NCBI RefSeq assembly: GCF_003143555.1
Contig: NZ_CP029347.1
Location: 1,736,001-1,800,000 of the forward strand
DNA: 64,000 bases
Direction: 5' to 3'
DNA from: Saliniradius amylolyticus
GTDB taxonomy: Bacteria; Pseudomonadota; Gammaproteobacteria; Enterobacterales; Alteromonadaceae
A model generated the notes under the pieces. That model did not search any database and was not told where the DNA came from. It was given only the letters and a program-made list of their open reading frames with translations. Made by a program: the position numbers and the translations under genes. Shown here in pieces: positions 48,055 through 57,036 of the stretch (position 1 is its first letter; every line of letters begins with the position of its first letter).

Positions 48055-51009
48055 TTAAATCGTATCAGAATGCTGTGCCCGGGCGGCGATATTACAGGTA
48101 TCGTGCAGGGCGCCGCTGGTGTACCGGGACAAATGAGACTGCCATTGCTCCGGCATAATCTCATCCACATAATCAAACAGACTGATGCTGTCTCCGCGTT
48201 GCTGCGCTAAAAAATGGCAGGTGGCATCCAGCTGTAACACCGACCCGCGTAAGATGTCCGCCAGCATCTCGGTTTCCTGAGGGTTGTGGCTACCGCCATA
48301 ACTGCGCTCCATTAATAACACCTGGCCGGAGCGTGCCAATCCAAAAGGCGGTAATTGCTGCTGCACATGACGCTCAATAGTGACACCGGTCTCCTGTTCA
48401 ATCTGCTGCACCGCCGCTGTGACCTCATCCAGACAATGGCGATTTTCCGATTCACTGGCGCAGCGTAAATCCAATGTCAGGCGTACCCGGTGATAGCTGT
48501 TGCAGTAACTGACCGGTTCTACCCGGCATAGTCGTATGCCTTCTCCGCCGGTCTCCACCCGCCGGCCCAGAGTCCCTATCACATAGCCTTCCAGAGTCTG
48601 GGTCAGATCCTCACGAGCCGCTCTTGTCACCCACTTTCTCGGATGCTCGTGGTCACTGACAAGCGCCGTGGTAAAGCTTACAGAGCCAGGGATAACATTA
48701 CGATTAGTGCCGGGAGTGAGCCGGATGTTAGCGATAGCAGGCCTGAGCTTTTGCTTAGCCTCGGCGCTTAAATCTGATTCGTTAAACCAGTTTAGAAAGT
48801 AACGCGCCAGGCGCCCGGCGGCAATACCGGGGTCCTTTCGATCCAGCGTCGGTGTGGCGCCAGCATGATTCATCTCGCCGTCGAGGGTCCAGCGTAGCGC
48901 CGGATAAATATTCTCGCTGCACTTATCCTCGCCCTGGCCCTCTATGATACCGACAGTAATGCGGGCATCGCTGGCCTTTTCATGTTCGGTGATGCGCCGA
49001 AACTGATGGTCCAGTAACAATGCGGCCATTTCAGCCTTTTCGCCTTCGATCAGGAAGTCCTCCTGATGAATTCCCATAATGGTCGCAACCAGTGCGGTGG
49101 GCACACCCGCCCGATCCAGTATCGGCCCTTGCTCGATGTGTCGCTCGTAGGTATTCGGAGTATAAAAGTCCTGCGGTTCACTGCAGGCTTTTAGCAGGTC
49201 GCTGTCATCACAGGCATTGAGGTCGTTAAACAGCTGGATGCTGTCTTGTTGTTGTTCCTGCTTGAGATCGGTAAGCATGCCAACGAGCTTTTCTTTAAAC
49301 ACGTGTCCCTGGGCATTTGTCATGCCGTGAACCTGTTCGGGCGTAGCCCGTCCCGCGATGGCGGCGCTGCCGGGCATGGACACCTGATTGCCGGTAAACG
49401 TCATCTCCTCACCTATATAGGCGGTCACCAACGCTCGCCGCTGGCCAACAAAGGCCTTATCCACCGAGAAATAGCGTTTCAGGTCGTGTAAGGTGTGCAG
49501 CGTATCCAGACCCGACAGCACGCCTAAGCGCCCATCGAACTTACCGGCATCGTTGACCGTGTCGATGTGCGAGCCGTGAGCGATGGCATCTTGAGTCAGG
49601 TCCCTGATGCTAAGCTGTCCACGGGTCAACCCATCCCGATCCTTGTCCGATAATAACAAGCCGTGCAAATTGCCTACCTTATCCACAAACACCGTCAGCC
49701 CGGCCTGGTTCATTTGCCGAATGGTTTCCAGGCTGGCGCGGGTAAAGCCCTGGTTGAGCGCTCTGGCGTCGATGCGCTCGTCCTCTGCGCGCGAGGCCTC
49801 TGCCAACCGATCAATACGACGCCGAACTCTGACCCCTAAGCCACGCAATGCCTGAAGCTGATCGTTATCGGTCAAACACTGGTAGAGCGGCTTACCCTGG
49901 CTTAAGAGCTTGGCCAGCCGGGTCAGGCTGGCAAAATAAACCAGTTGTGTGGCCACATCGGCCAAAGGCTGTAAGTGGCGAACGGACCACAGGGCGTCTT
50001 GCTCAATGACTCGTTTGAGACTGAGCTTGGTCAGACTGTCTCGAAGCTGGGCGCAGTATTCAGAGGCTCTATTTCCGCGCGCCTCACGTTCGTGAAACAG
50101 CTTCTGTCTTAACCCCCGCAGAGGTTCACCGTCACCGGTGCGCTGACACTGTATCTGCCAATACTTATGGTCTTCTTCGCTGTCATCGCCCGGCAAACGC
50201 GCATTGTTCGCATAGCTCCAGGTTACCGGATCACCCAGGCTGTCTTTTTCGGCACCGGTGAGGTGGCGCACCAACTCGTTGTGACGCTCATCGCTCAGTT
50301 CGCTGAGTGTTTCGTCATCCTCAAGCCAGGACTCCACCCGTCTGACTTGTCCCGGGGTCAGAAAGTCAAAACTCAGACGAAAGCGTCCAAGCAGTGGCGC
50401 ATCGAATAATAGTGCGTCCGGGCAATGCAGAAGCTCACGGCTGTCCTCCAGGGGAAACACATCGTCCTTTTTCAGGCTGGGATCCAGTGCCTGATGGGTC
50501 ACCCGCCTTTGCTGCCGATCCCAGAAGCTGATCACCGCCATTACATGAGACCGACAATGCTCAAAAGATTGACGGGATTGAGGCGTTAAGCTGTAGTCGC
50601 CCACCTGCACTGCCTCGCCTTTGAATTCCACCTGAGGACAGTGCTCCTGTAGCAGGCTTTGCAATCTTGGGTCCTGTAAGTCCAACTTGTCGGCCAGCGG
50701 ATTGTCCACCGACAAAGCACTTTTGCGGCGCTGCCAGTGATGCGTTTTCAAAGCTTCAGGGGATAAGTCTGGCTCCATGATTAACGCCCGCCCGAGGGCA
50801 TAGGCGGGGATATTCAACTGTAATAGCTGCTCGATGAGCAGGCTGACCTTCTTGCCGCAGCCGTAATCCGCGATGGAATACGGCACAGCCAGATAGGCCA
50901 ATATATACTGTAGGATTGCGTGTCTTTCTTCGAGCAGTGGAAGGCCTGAGGTGGGATCCAGTTCCACGGTAATAGGCAGGGTTTCCTGAGTACTGCCGAA
51001 CACCAGCAT
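48055..51009 (-). CDS. Fusion of a transglutaminase-like domain and an M20 N-carbamoyl/allantoate-type amidohydrolase
   Basis: A 984-residue protein without signal peptide. Residues about 25-190 look like a transglutaminase-like cysteine-hydrolase fold: C51 in YGCGKKVSLLIEQLL, then NIPAYALGR, H155 in SHVMAVISFW, and D176 in ALDPSLKK, a possible Cys-His-Asp triad. Residues about 190-420 are unassigned. From about 425 to the end it is an M20 peptidase-family amidohydrolase: H481 (SHIDTV), D492 (FDGRLGV), E534/E535 (GEEMTF), then ERHIEQGPIL, NHAGATP, GTNRNVIPG and a late SGALHDTCNIA. Such hydrolases are normally about 410 residues, so the N-terminal half is extra. Followed at 22 bases by a cysteine hydrolase gene. 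Confidence 0.82.
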   Translation of the reverse strand: MLVFGSTQETLPITVELDPTSGLPLLEERHAILQYILAYLAVPYSIADYGCGKKVSLLIEQLLQLNIPAYALGRALIMEPDLSPEALKTHHWQRRKSALSVDNPLADKLDLQDPRLQSLLQEHCPQVEFKGEAVQVGDYSLTPQSRQSFEHCRSHVMAVISFWDRQQRRVTHQALDPSLKKDDVFPLEDSRELLHCPDALLFDAPLLGRFRLSFDFLTPGQVRRVESWLEDDETLSELSDERHNELVRHLTGAEKDSLGDPVTWSYANNARLPGDDSEEDHKYWQIQCQRTGDGEPLRGLRQKLFHEREARGNRASEYCAQLRDSLTKLSLKRVIEQDALWSVRHLQPLADVATQLVYFASLTRLAKLLSQGKPLYQCLTDNDQLQALRGLGVRVRRRIDRLAEASRAEDERIDARALNQGFTRASLETIRQMNQAGLTVFVDKVGNLHGLLLSDKDRDGLTRGQLSIRDLTQDAIAHGSHIDTVNDAGKFDGRLGVLSGLDTLHTLHDLKRYFSVDKAFVGQRRALVTAYIGEEMTFTGNQVSMPGSAAIAGRATPEQVHGMTNAQGHVFKEKLVGMLTDLKQEQQQDSIQLFNDLNACDDSDLLKACSEPQDFYTPNTYERHIEQGPILDRAGVPTALVATIMGIHQEDFLIEGEKAEMAALLLDHQFRRITEHEKASDARITVGIIEGQGEDKCSENIYPALRWTLDGEMNHAGATPTLDRKDPGIAAGRLARYFLNWFNESDLSAEAKQKLRPAIANIRLTPGTNRNVIPGSVSFTTALVSDHEHPRKWVTRAAREDLTQTLEGYVIGTLGRRVETGGEGIRLCRVEPVSYCNSYHRVRLTLDLRCASESENRHCLDEVTAAVQQIEQETGVTIERHVQQQLPPFGLARSGQVLLMERSYGGSHNPQETEMLADILRGSVLQLDATCHFLAQQRGDSISLFDYVDEIMPEQWQSHLSRYTSGALHDTCNIAARAQHSDTI

Positions 51010-51079
51010 AATGACTCCCGGTTCAATGGCTTTAACTAAACCTTAGTCGAGAGCCCGTCGAATAGACAACCGGATATAA

Positions 51080-51110
51080 AAAAGCCGCGCCCTATCTGGC
51101 CGCGGCTTTT
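51080..51110 (-). terminator. Terminator of the long-form GAPDH gene
   Basis: Stem AAAAGCCGCG / CGCGGCTTTT with an 11-base loop, lying between the GAPDH stop and the M20-fusion start; T-rich on the outgoing minus strand. Confidence 0.75.
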
Positions 51111-51128
51111 GCTGATGCTCTGTCAGAC

Positions 51129-52589
51129 TTAACTTTCCAGGCCCCATACCGGCAAAGTCGGGATCTGCTGACCGGCCATATCCTGAACGATGCGCATCAC
51201 CTGGCAGCTGTAACCAAACTCATTGTCATACCACACATAGAGCGTCGCGCGATCCTCAGACACGATCGTCGCCTGTGAATCCACCACCGAGGCATAACGG
51301 GAGCCGACTAAGTCGGTAGACACCAACTCGGTAGAAGCCGTGAAGTCGATCTGGTTTTGCAGCTCCGAAAACAGCGCTGTGTTACGCAAAAATTCGTTGA
51401 TGCCGTCTTTGTCGGTGGACTTAGCCAGATTCAGATTCAGAATCGCCAAAGACACGTTCGGCGTGGGCACGCGAATGGCGTTACCGGTCAGTTTGCCCGA
51501 CAGCTTCGGATAAGCCTTGGCGACCGCCTTTGCGGCACCGGTTTCGGTGATCACCATGTTCAGAGGCGCAGCCCGTCCACGACGATCGGCCTTGTGATAG
51601 TTATCGATCAGGTTCTGGTCATTCGTAAAAGAATGCACCGTTTCCACGTGACCATTGGTGATGCCGTAGTGCTCATCCAGTGCTTTCAATACCGGAGTAA
51701 TAGCATTGGTGGTGCAACTTGCCGCCGACAGGATGGCATCATCGGCACTGATATCGCCATGGTTTACGCCATGCACGATATTTTTTATATCGCCTTTGCC
51801 CGGCGCAGTGAGCAGCACCTTCTTAGCACCCTTTGACTTAAGGTGCAGGCCCAGCCCCTCTTCATCACGCCACATGCCGGTATTATCCACCACAATAGCG
51901 TCATCGATGCCATATTGGGTATAGTCAACCTCGTCGGGACTGTTGGCGTAGATCACCTGAATGTAGGCGCCATTAGCCTTGATGGCCTTGCGCTCGTGAT
52001 CCACGGTAATACTGCCGTTAAAGGGACCATGCACTGAATCGCGGCGCAGCAGGCTGGCGCGTTTCTCCAGATCGCCTTCACGGCCACCTCTTACCACAAT
52101 GGCTTTTAAGCGCAGTTTATTATTTTTGCCATGGCGCTCGATCAGCAACCGAGCCAACAGCCGGCCAATACGACCAAAACCATACAAAACGACGTCCTGC
52201 GGCTTATTCTCAGTGTCATCGCCGATAATGTCGGCCAGCTCTTGTTGCAGGTAAGTGGTTATGTCCCGACCCTGCGCCTTATCACCATAATGGTAGTGAT
52301 AGGCCAGCTTGCCCAGATCCACCTGTGCCGGCTTCAGGTTCATCTCGCTGAGTGCCTCCAGCAAAGGCCAGCTCTCCCGCAAACGCAGTTTATTGCCGGT
52401 GTGCAGACGCACAGTGCGGTGGGCCTTGATAATATCGATGGTGTTGGCGCCTAATAAGGGGCGGCCATAAAGCGTCACTTCCACCGATTTATCACGGTGT
52501 AACTTGCCCAGCAGCGGCTGCATCTGCTCGGCGTATTCCTGACGTTCTTGCCAACTGTTTAACAGCTCTTGTTCATGTTGATGATTCAT
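51129..52589 (-). CDS. Glyceraldehyde-3-phosphate dehydrogenase, long form with N-terminal extension
   Basis: A 486-residue protein. Residues about 130-470 are the GAPDH core: coenzyme loop YGFGRIGRLL at 136-145, catalytic C292 in SAASCTTNAITP, and YDNEFGYSCQVMR near the end. The first 130 residues are a helical extension typical of a second GAPDH type found in Vibrio and Shewanella relatives. Its coenzyme and physiological direction are not certain. The canonical gapA also lies in this window. No HexR palindrome was seen before it. Confidence 0.9.
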   Translation of the reverse strand: MNHQHEQELLNSWQERQEYAEQMQPLLGKLHRDKSVEVTLYGRPLLGANTIDIIKAHRTVRLHTGNKLRLRESWPLLEALSEMNLKPAQVDLGKLAYHYHYGDKAQGRDITTYLQQELADIIGDDTENKPQDVVLYGFGRIGRLLARLLIERHGKNNKLRLKAIVVRGGREGDLEKRASLLRRDSVHGPFNGSITVDHERKAIKANGAYIQVIYANSPDEVDYTQYGIDDAIVVDNTGMWRDEEGLGLHLKSKGAKKVLLTAPGKGDIKNIVHGVNHGDISADDAILSAASCTTNAITPVLKALDEHYGITNGHVETVHSFTNDQNLIDNYHKADRRGRAAPLNMVITETGAAKAVAKAYPKLSGKLTGNAIRVPTPNVSLAILNLNLAKSTDKDGINEFLRNTALFSELQNQIDFTASTELVSTDLVGSRYASVVDSQATIVSEDRATLYVWYDNEFGYSCQVMRIVQDMAGQQIPTLPVWGLES

Positions 52590-52868
52590 GCACTAGCCTT
52601 CACTTTCATAATGGTAGGGAACAGCGCCTGAGCCAAGCGGGTTAATGGTGTTATGACCCAGCATCAGGCGGGCGCTATTCTAAAGAAAGCCACTGCTAAC
52701 AACAAATTGGTATAAATTTTCAGAATTTACTAATAAAGCAGAATAAGAAGGGTTTTATCGGTAATTTTTTACCGGTTTAGATTCAGGGCAGCGTTCAATA
52801 CAGGCCTTTTTGCTGCACATCGTCAATAACATGCCACTAGTTACTGACACAGGCAGGTAAAAGTGAAA
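52590..52868. other. Intergenic region upstream of the long-form GAPDH gene
   Basis: Holds the GAPDH promoter on the minus strand and an A+T-rich stretch (about 52690-52760). The short direct TACCGG-type repeat near 52770 may be part of a regulatory site. No gene is supported. Confidence 0.4.
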
Positions 52869-53264
52869 TTAACTTTCATTACCTGTGGGGATAAATTTCA
52901 TCGATACCGAGTTCACGCAATAGCGCTTACCTGTCGGCGGCGGTCCATCGGGAAAGACATGGCCTAAATGGGCATCACACTGCTGACACAAAATCTCAGT
53001 GCGTATCATGCCATGGCTGCGATCCTCCTGATAGGCCACATTGCCCTCGGGCGACTCCTCAAAAAATGACGGCCAGCCACAGCCCGCATCGAACTTAGTG
53101 TCCGATTCAAACAGACGAGCGCCACAACAGGTGCAGATATAATGCCCGGTGGCCTCGTTATCTAACAGGTCACCAGAAAACGGCGCCTCAGTGCCCTTCT
53201 GTCGGCAGACCCGATACTCTTCGTCGGTAAGTTGGTCACGCCATTGCTGCTCTGTTTTGGTCAT
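52869..53264 (-). CDS. msrB: Peptide-methionine (R)-S-oxide reductase
   Basis: Repairs methionine-R-sulphoxide in proteins. 131 residues. Structural zinc cysteines C44-x2-C47 and C93-x2-C96; catalytic C116 in RYCVNS; also GCGWPSFF and [10 protein letters not shown]. The start was set at the ATG matching other MsrB proteins; the frame runs 15 codons further up. Cytoplasmic. Confidence 0.94.
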   Translation of the reverse strand: MTKTEQQWRDQLTDEEYRVCRQKGTEAPFSGDLLDNEATGHYICTCCGARLFESDTKFDAGCGWPSFFEESPEGNVAYQEDRSHGMIRTEILCQQCDAHLGHVFPDGPPPTGKRYCVNSVSMKFIPTGNES

Positions 53265-53293
53265 AAGAAGGTTGAAGTTGTCGAACCGATACA

Positions 53294-53323
53294 AAAAAGG
53301 CTGACACAAAGGTCAGCCTTTTT
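53294..53323 (-). terminator. Terminator of gnd
   Basis: Stem AAAAAGGCTGAC / GTCAGCCTTTTT with a 6-base loop, 18 bases past the gnd stop and upstream of msrB. On the minus strand the left arm gives a T-run. Confidence 0.85.
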
Positions 53324-53340
53324 CCAATTTTAATGTCCTA

Positions 53341-54873
53341 CTAGCGCTTAATGGCGACCTGTGGCTGGCCGGGCTGACTCCATTCAATATGGAATTTACG
53401 GCCTTCCGGCTTATCCACCCGCTCAAAAGTATGAGCCCCGAAGTAGTCCCGCTGGCCTTGCAACAGGCTGGCTGGCAGCACATCACAGCGGTAAGAGTCA
53501 TAGTAATTCAGAGCTGAAGACATGGCCGAACACGGGATCCCCATCAAGGTGGCATCAGCGACAGCGCGACGCCAGTTGCCCTGGAACTCCTGAATCTGAC
53601 TGGCAAAGAAGGGGTCCAGCAGCAAATTGGCCAACTCGTCATTCTGCTCATAGGCCTGGGTAATAGACTGCAGGAACACCGCACGAATGATACAACCGGC
53701 ACGCCAGATCTTGGCGATCTCGGCAAAATCCAATTCCCAGCCATGTTCCTGAGACGCCAGTTCCATTAACTGGAAGCCCTGCGCGTAGACGCAGATCTTA
53801 GAGCAATAAAGCGCATCATGCAGTGCCTGGATGGCCTTATCACGCTGCTTGTCATCCACCTTGGGAGTCTCCATACCTGGCAGCATCGCCTTGGCTCTCA
53901 CCCGTTCGTCCTTCAGGCTCGAAATACTGCGCGCAAACACCGCCTGAGCGATAGTCTGGGCGGGACTGCCCACCTGCAGCGCGCTCACCGCAGTCCAAAG
54001 TCCGGTGCCTTTTTGCCCGGCTTTGTCCATGATCACATCCACCAGCGGCTGACCGGTCTCATCGTCCACCTTCTCCAGCACCTCTGCACTGATGCCCATC
54101 AGGTAGGAGTTCAGTACTCCTTTATCCCACTGACGGAAGATCCTGGCCACTTCCACCGGCGTCATCCCCAGGCCCGAACGCATCACATGATAAGCCTCAC
54201 AAATAAGCTGCATATCGGCGTATTCGATGCCGTTGTGCACCATCTTCACATAGTGACCCGCGCCCACAGGGCCGATGTACGTGGCGCAAGGTTCGCCTTC
54301 GGTTACTGGCTTGCCGGGCTCGAACGACTCCAGCGGTTTACCGGTCTTCGGGTCCACCTTGGCAGCAATGGCATGCAATACCGGCTCGATACGAGTCCAG
54401 GCATAAGGGTCGCCGGAAGGCATCAGGGAAGCGCCGAACCGGGCCCCTACCTCACCGCCTGAGACCGCAGTAGAAAAGAAAATAAACTTGCCTTTGTAGC
54501 GCTGTTCTCGCTCAACGGAGTCCGTCCACAGGCTGTTGCCAGTATCCACCACGATATCGTCGGCACCGATGCCGGCGTCGATCAGATGGTTACACACATG
54601 GTCTACCGGCTCCCCGGCAGGGACCGACAAAATGATCAGATGGGGCGCTTCAAGTTTACCCAGCAGTTCGGTGTAGGAGCGGCAACCCACCACCCGAGGC
54701 GGCGCGTCACCGCGCTCTTTGGCGTCTTGCTCCTGAATGGCGTCGACTTTCGACTGGTCCAAATCAAAGCAAGCAATACGATAGCCGTGGTCGGCCAGAT
54801 TCAGGGTCAGGTTTTTACCCATTACCCCTAAGCCAATAAAACCAATGTCGCAGCGCTGGGAATCTCGCGTCAT
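53341..54873 (-). CDS. gnd: 6-phosphogluconate dehydrogenase, decarboxylating
   Basis: Oxidises 6-phosphogluconate to ribulose-5-phosphate with CO2 release, competing with Edd for the same substrate. 510 residues: coenzyme loop GFIGLGVMGKNL, SVPAGEPVD, then SGGEVGARFGASLMPSGD, KMVHNGIEYADMQ and a C-terminal helical domain. The start was set at the ATG with AGGA upstream; the longer frame adds 25 unsupported residues. It lies 109 bases after glgX on the same strand and may be transcribed with the malQ-glgB-glgX genes. Confidence 0.94.
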   Translation of the reverse strand: MTRDSQRCDIGFIGLGVMGKNLTLNLADHGYRIACFDLDQSKVDAIQEQDAKERGDAPPRVVGCRSYTELLGKLEAPHLIILSVPAGEPVDHVCNHLIDAGIGADDIVVDTGNSLWTDSVEREQRYKGKFIFFSTAVSGGEVGARFGASLMPSGDPYAWTRIEPVLHAIAAKVDPKTGKPLESFEPGKPVTEGEPCATYIGPVGAGHYVKMVHNGIEYADMQLICEAYHVMRSGLGMTPVEVARIFRQWDKGVLNSYLMGISAEVLEKVDDETGQPLVDVIMDKAGQKGTGLWTAVSALQVGSPAQTIAQAVFARSISSLKDERVRAKAMLPGMETPKVDDKQRDKAIQALHDALYCSKICVYAQGFQLMELASQEHGWELDFAEIAKIWRAGCIIRAVFLQSITQAYEQNDELANLLLDPFFASQIQEFQGNWRRAVADATLMGIPCSAMSSALNYYDSYRCDVLPASLLQGQRDYFGAHTFERVDKPEGRKFHIEWSQPGQPQVAIKR

Positions 54874-54981
54874 CTGTTTGTCCTGTTTGTTGATGCCATT
54901 TTGCCCTTGGGCGACTGCCCCGGGAGAAAATTGGCGGCGATTATACACGCTCTGGCTCGGCTTGTAACTTACCGGTAGTCA

Positions 54982-57036
54982 TCAGCCTTTAAACAGGCAC
55001 AAACTGCGGTAAGACAGATTAAACGTTTCTTGAGTGATTTGATCGGGCATATGGGCCGGCTGGGCATAGCGCGTATCCAGCATCAGATTCCAGCCACCGT
55101 CGGTGTCCGGCAATTGAAAGTCCACATCATGTTCGCTGGCGTTGATCAAAAGCAGCCAGTGCTCGTTGTAACTGGCCTCACCCCTCAGCGCCACGGCAAA
55201 AGCCTGATTATTAACATCGTGCCAGTCATCCACCACCTTGCGTGCCCCATCAGGCCGATACCAACCTATCTTTGCCACATTGTACTGATTGGAATAGGGA
55301 TCATCGTGCAGGTTCAGGTGACTGAGCAGCCGACTGCGGCGTCTCAGTTGAATGACCCGCTGGCAAAACGACAGAAAATCCTGTTTACGTTGGTTTAACT
55401 GCCAGTCAAACCAGCTGATGTCATTGTCCTGACAATACGCATTATTATTCCCTTTCTGGGTGCGGCTGAGCTCATCTCCCCCTAGGATATGCGGCGTGCC
55501 CTGAGAGAAAATCAGGGTCGCAAACAGATTACGCTTCTGCCGTTCACGCAGCTCCAGAATCTCCACATCGCGAGTCTCTCCCTCATGACCGTAGTTAGCG
55601 GACAAGTTGTGCCCATGGCCGTCACGGTTTTGCTCGCCATTGGCCTGATTATGCCGCTCGGTGTAGCTGACCAGATCCTGAAGGGTAAAGCCATCATGAT
55701 AGGTAATATTATTCACCGAGCTGTGAATGCTGCGGTGGCCCTTGTGAAATACATCCCGCGAGCCTAACAGACGTGTGGCAAACTCAGCCGTCAATCCCTT
55801 ATCGCCGCGCCAGAAGGCTCTTACCGTATCCCGGTACTTATCGTTAACCTCATGCCAGTGGGACGGAAACTGCCCCAAACGATACCCACCTACGCCAATA
55901 TCCCAGGGCTCTGCAATCAGCACAGCCTCAGACAACACGGGATCCTGCCTTAATGCTCTGAAAAAACCGGCCTGAGGAGTAAACTCTTCCGGATCTCGTC
56001 CTAAACTGGCCGCCAGGTCGAAGCGAAAGCCGTCCACACCAATCTTCTGTACCCAGAACCTGAGCGCGTCCATCACCAGCCTCAGCATAAACGGGGTAGC
56101 CATATTGACGCTGTTACCGCAGCCCGAGTTATTACGGTATCGCCGATAGTCCCAATCGCCCATTTCATCCCGTTCAAACAGATAGCAGCCTCGGTTATCA
56201 AACCCCTTCAAAGACAGGACCGGCCCCTCGGTTCCCCCCTCGGCGGTATGATTGAACACCACATCCAGAATCACCTCGATACCGTGATCGTGAAAAGTCT
56301 GAACCATTTTGCGACATTCAGCGAGCGGGTCACGCTGGGCATAGCGGGCATCGGGCGCAAAAAAATTCACCGTATTATAGCCCCAGTAATTGGTCAGGCC
56401 CTTGTCGGTAATATAGGGCTCTGGCATAAAAGCGGCGATAGGTAAGAACTGTATGGCGGTAACGCCCAGACTGGTCAGGTGTTTCAGTACCGCCGGATGA
56501 CAAGCGCCCAGATAGGTGCCTCTTAGCGTCTCCGGGACCTCGGGATGCTGTTGGCTCAGGCCCTTAACATGGGCCTCGTAAATAATTCTCTGATCGTCCC
56601 CTTGAAGGGGTTTGGCACTGGCATCGTAATCGGCAACAGGCTCGGTCACCACCGCCTTGGGTATCATAAAAGCGGAGTCTTGCTGATACTGACGCCGGTC
56701 CCAGTTGATAGGTCGGTTCAGACGCACCGCATAGGGGTCGATAAGCAGCTTTTCGGCATCGAACAATAGCCCTTTATCGGCTTCAAACCGGCCCAGAGTC
56801 CGGTAGCCATAGAGCATCCCCGGTCCGACTCCAGCCACATGCCCATGCCAGACTTTGCCAGATTTCTGCGGCAGATCCAGCACCTGCAGTAATTCTTCGG
56901 TATCCGGATGATATAGGCACAGGCGCACCCCATCAGCCAATGGCGCATGGACGGCAAAATTACAACCGTCCTGAGTCAGCTGAGCCCCCAGTGGCCCGGG
57001 ACGGCCGCCGGTAACGGCCAGCTCTGACTTAGTCAT
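54982..57036 (-). CDS. glgX: Glycogen debranching enzyme GlgX
   Basis: Hydrolyses alpha-1,6 links in phosphorylase-limit glycogen. About 684 residues of the GH13 isoamylase type: an N-terminal CBM48 domain (about 10-110), then the TIM barrel with DVVFNHTAEG, nucleophile segment GVDGFRFDLAA, AEPWDIG and NYHDGF-like regions. The start was taken at the ATG overlapping the glgB stop by 8 bases; a GTG three codons upstream is also possible. The glgB-glgX overlap implies coupling. Confidence 0.94.
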   Translation of the reverse strand: MTKSELAVTGGRPGPLGAQLTQDGCNFAVHAPLADGVRLCLYHPDTEELLQVLDLPQKSGKVWHGHVAGVGPGMLYGYRTLGRFEADKGLLFDAEKLLIDPYAVRLNRPINWDRRQYQQDSAFMIPKAVVTEPVADYDASAKPLQGDDQRIIYEAHVKGLSQQHPEVPETLRGTYLGACHPAVLKHLTSLGVTAIQFLPIAAFMPEPYITDKGLTNYWGYNTVNFFAPDARYAQRDPLAECRKMVQTFHDHGIEVILDVVFNHTAEGGTEGPVLSLKGFDNRGCYLFERDEMGDWDYRRYRNNSGCGNSVNMATPFMLRLVMDALRFWVQKIGVDGFRFDLAASLGRDPEEFTPQAGFFRALRQDPVLSEAVLIAEPWDIGVGGYRLGQFPSHWHEVNDKYRDTVRAFWRGDKGLTAEFATRLLGSRDVFHKGHRSIHSSVNNITYHDGFTLQDLVSYTERHNQANGEQNRDGHGHNLSANYGHEGETRDVEILELRERQKRNLFATLIFSQGTPHILGGDELSRTQKGNNNAYCQDNDISWFDWQLNQRKQDFLSFCQRVIQLRRRSRLLSHLNLHDDPYSNQYNVAKIGWYRPDGARKVVDDWHDVNNQAFAVALRGEASYNEHWLLLINASEHDVDFQLPDTDGGWNLMLDTRYAQPAHMPDQITQETFNLSYRSLCLFKG

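Noticed and set aside
48033-48176. Longer N-terminus for the cysteine hydrolase
   Set aside because: It lies in the 3' end of the M20-fusion gene in another frame; the ATG at 48032 has its own GAGAG site.
53264-53309. Longer N-terminus for MsrB
   Set aside because: The 15 extra residues have no similarity to the family and run into the terminator hairpin region of gnd.
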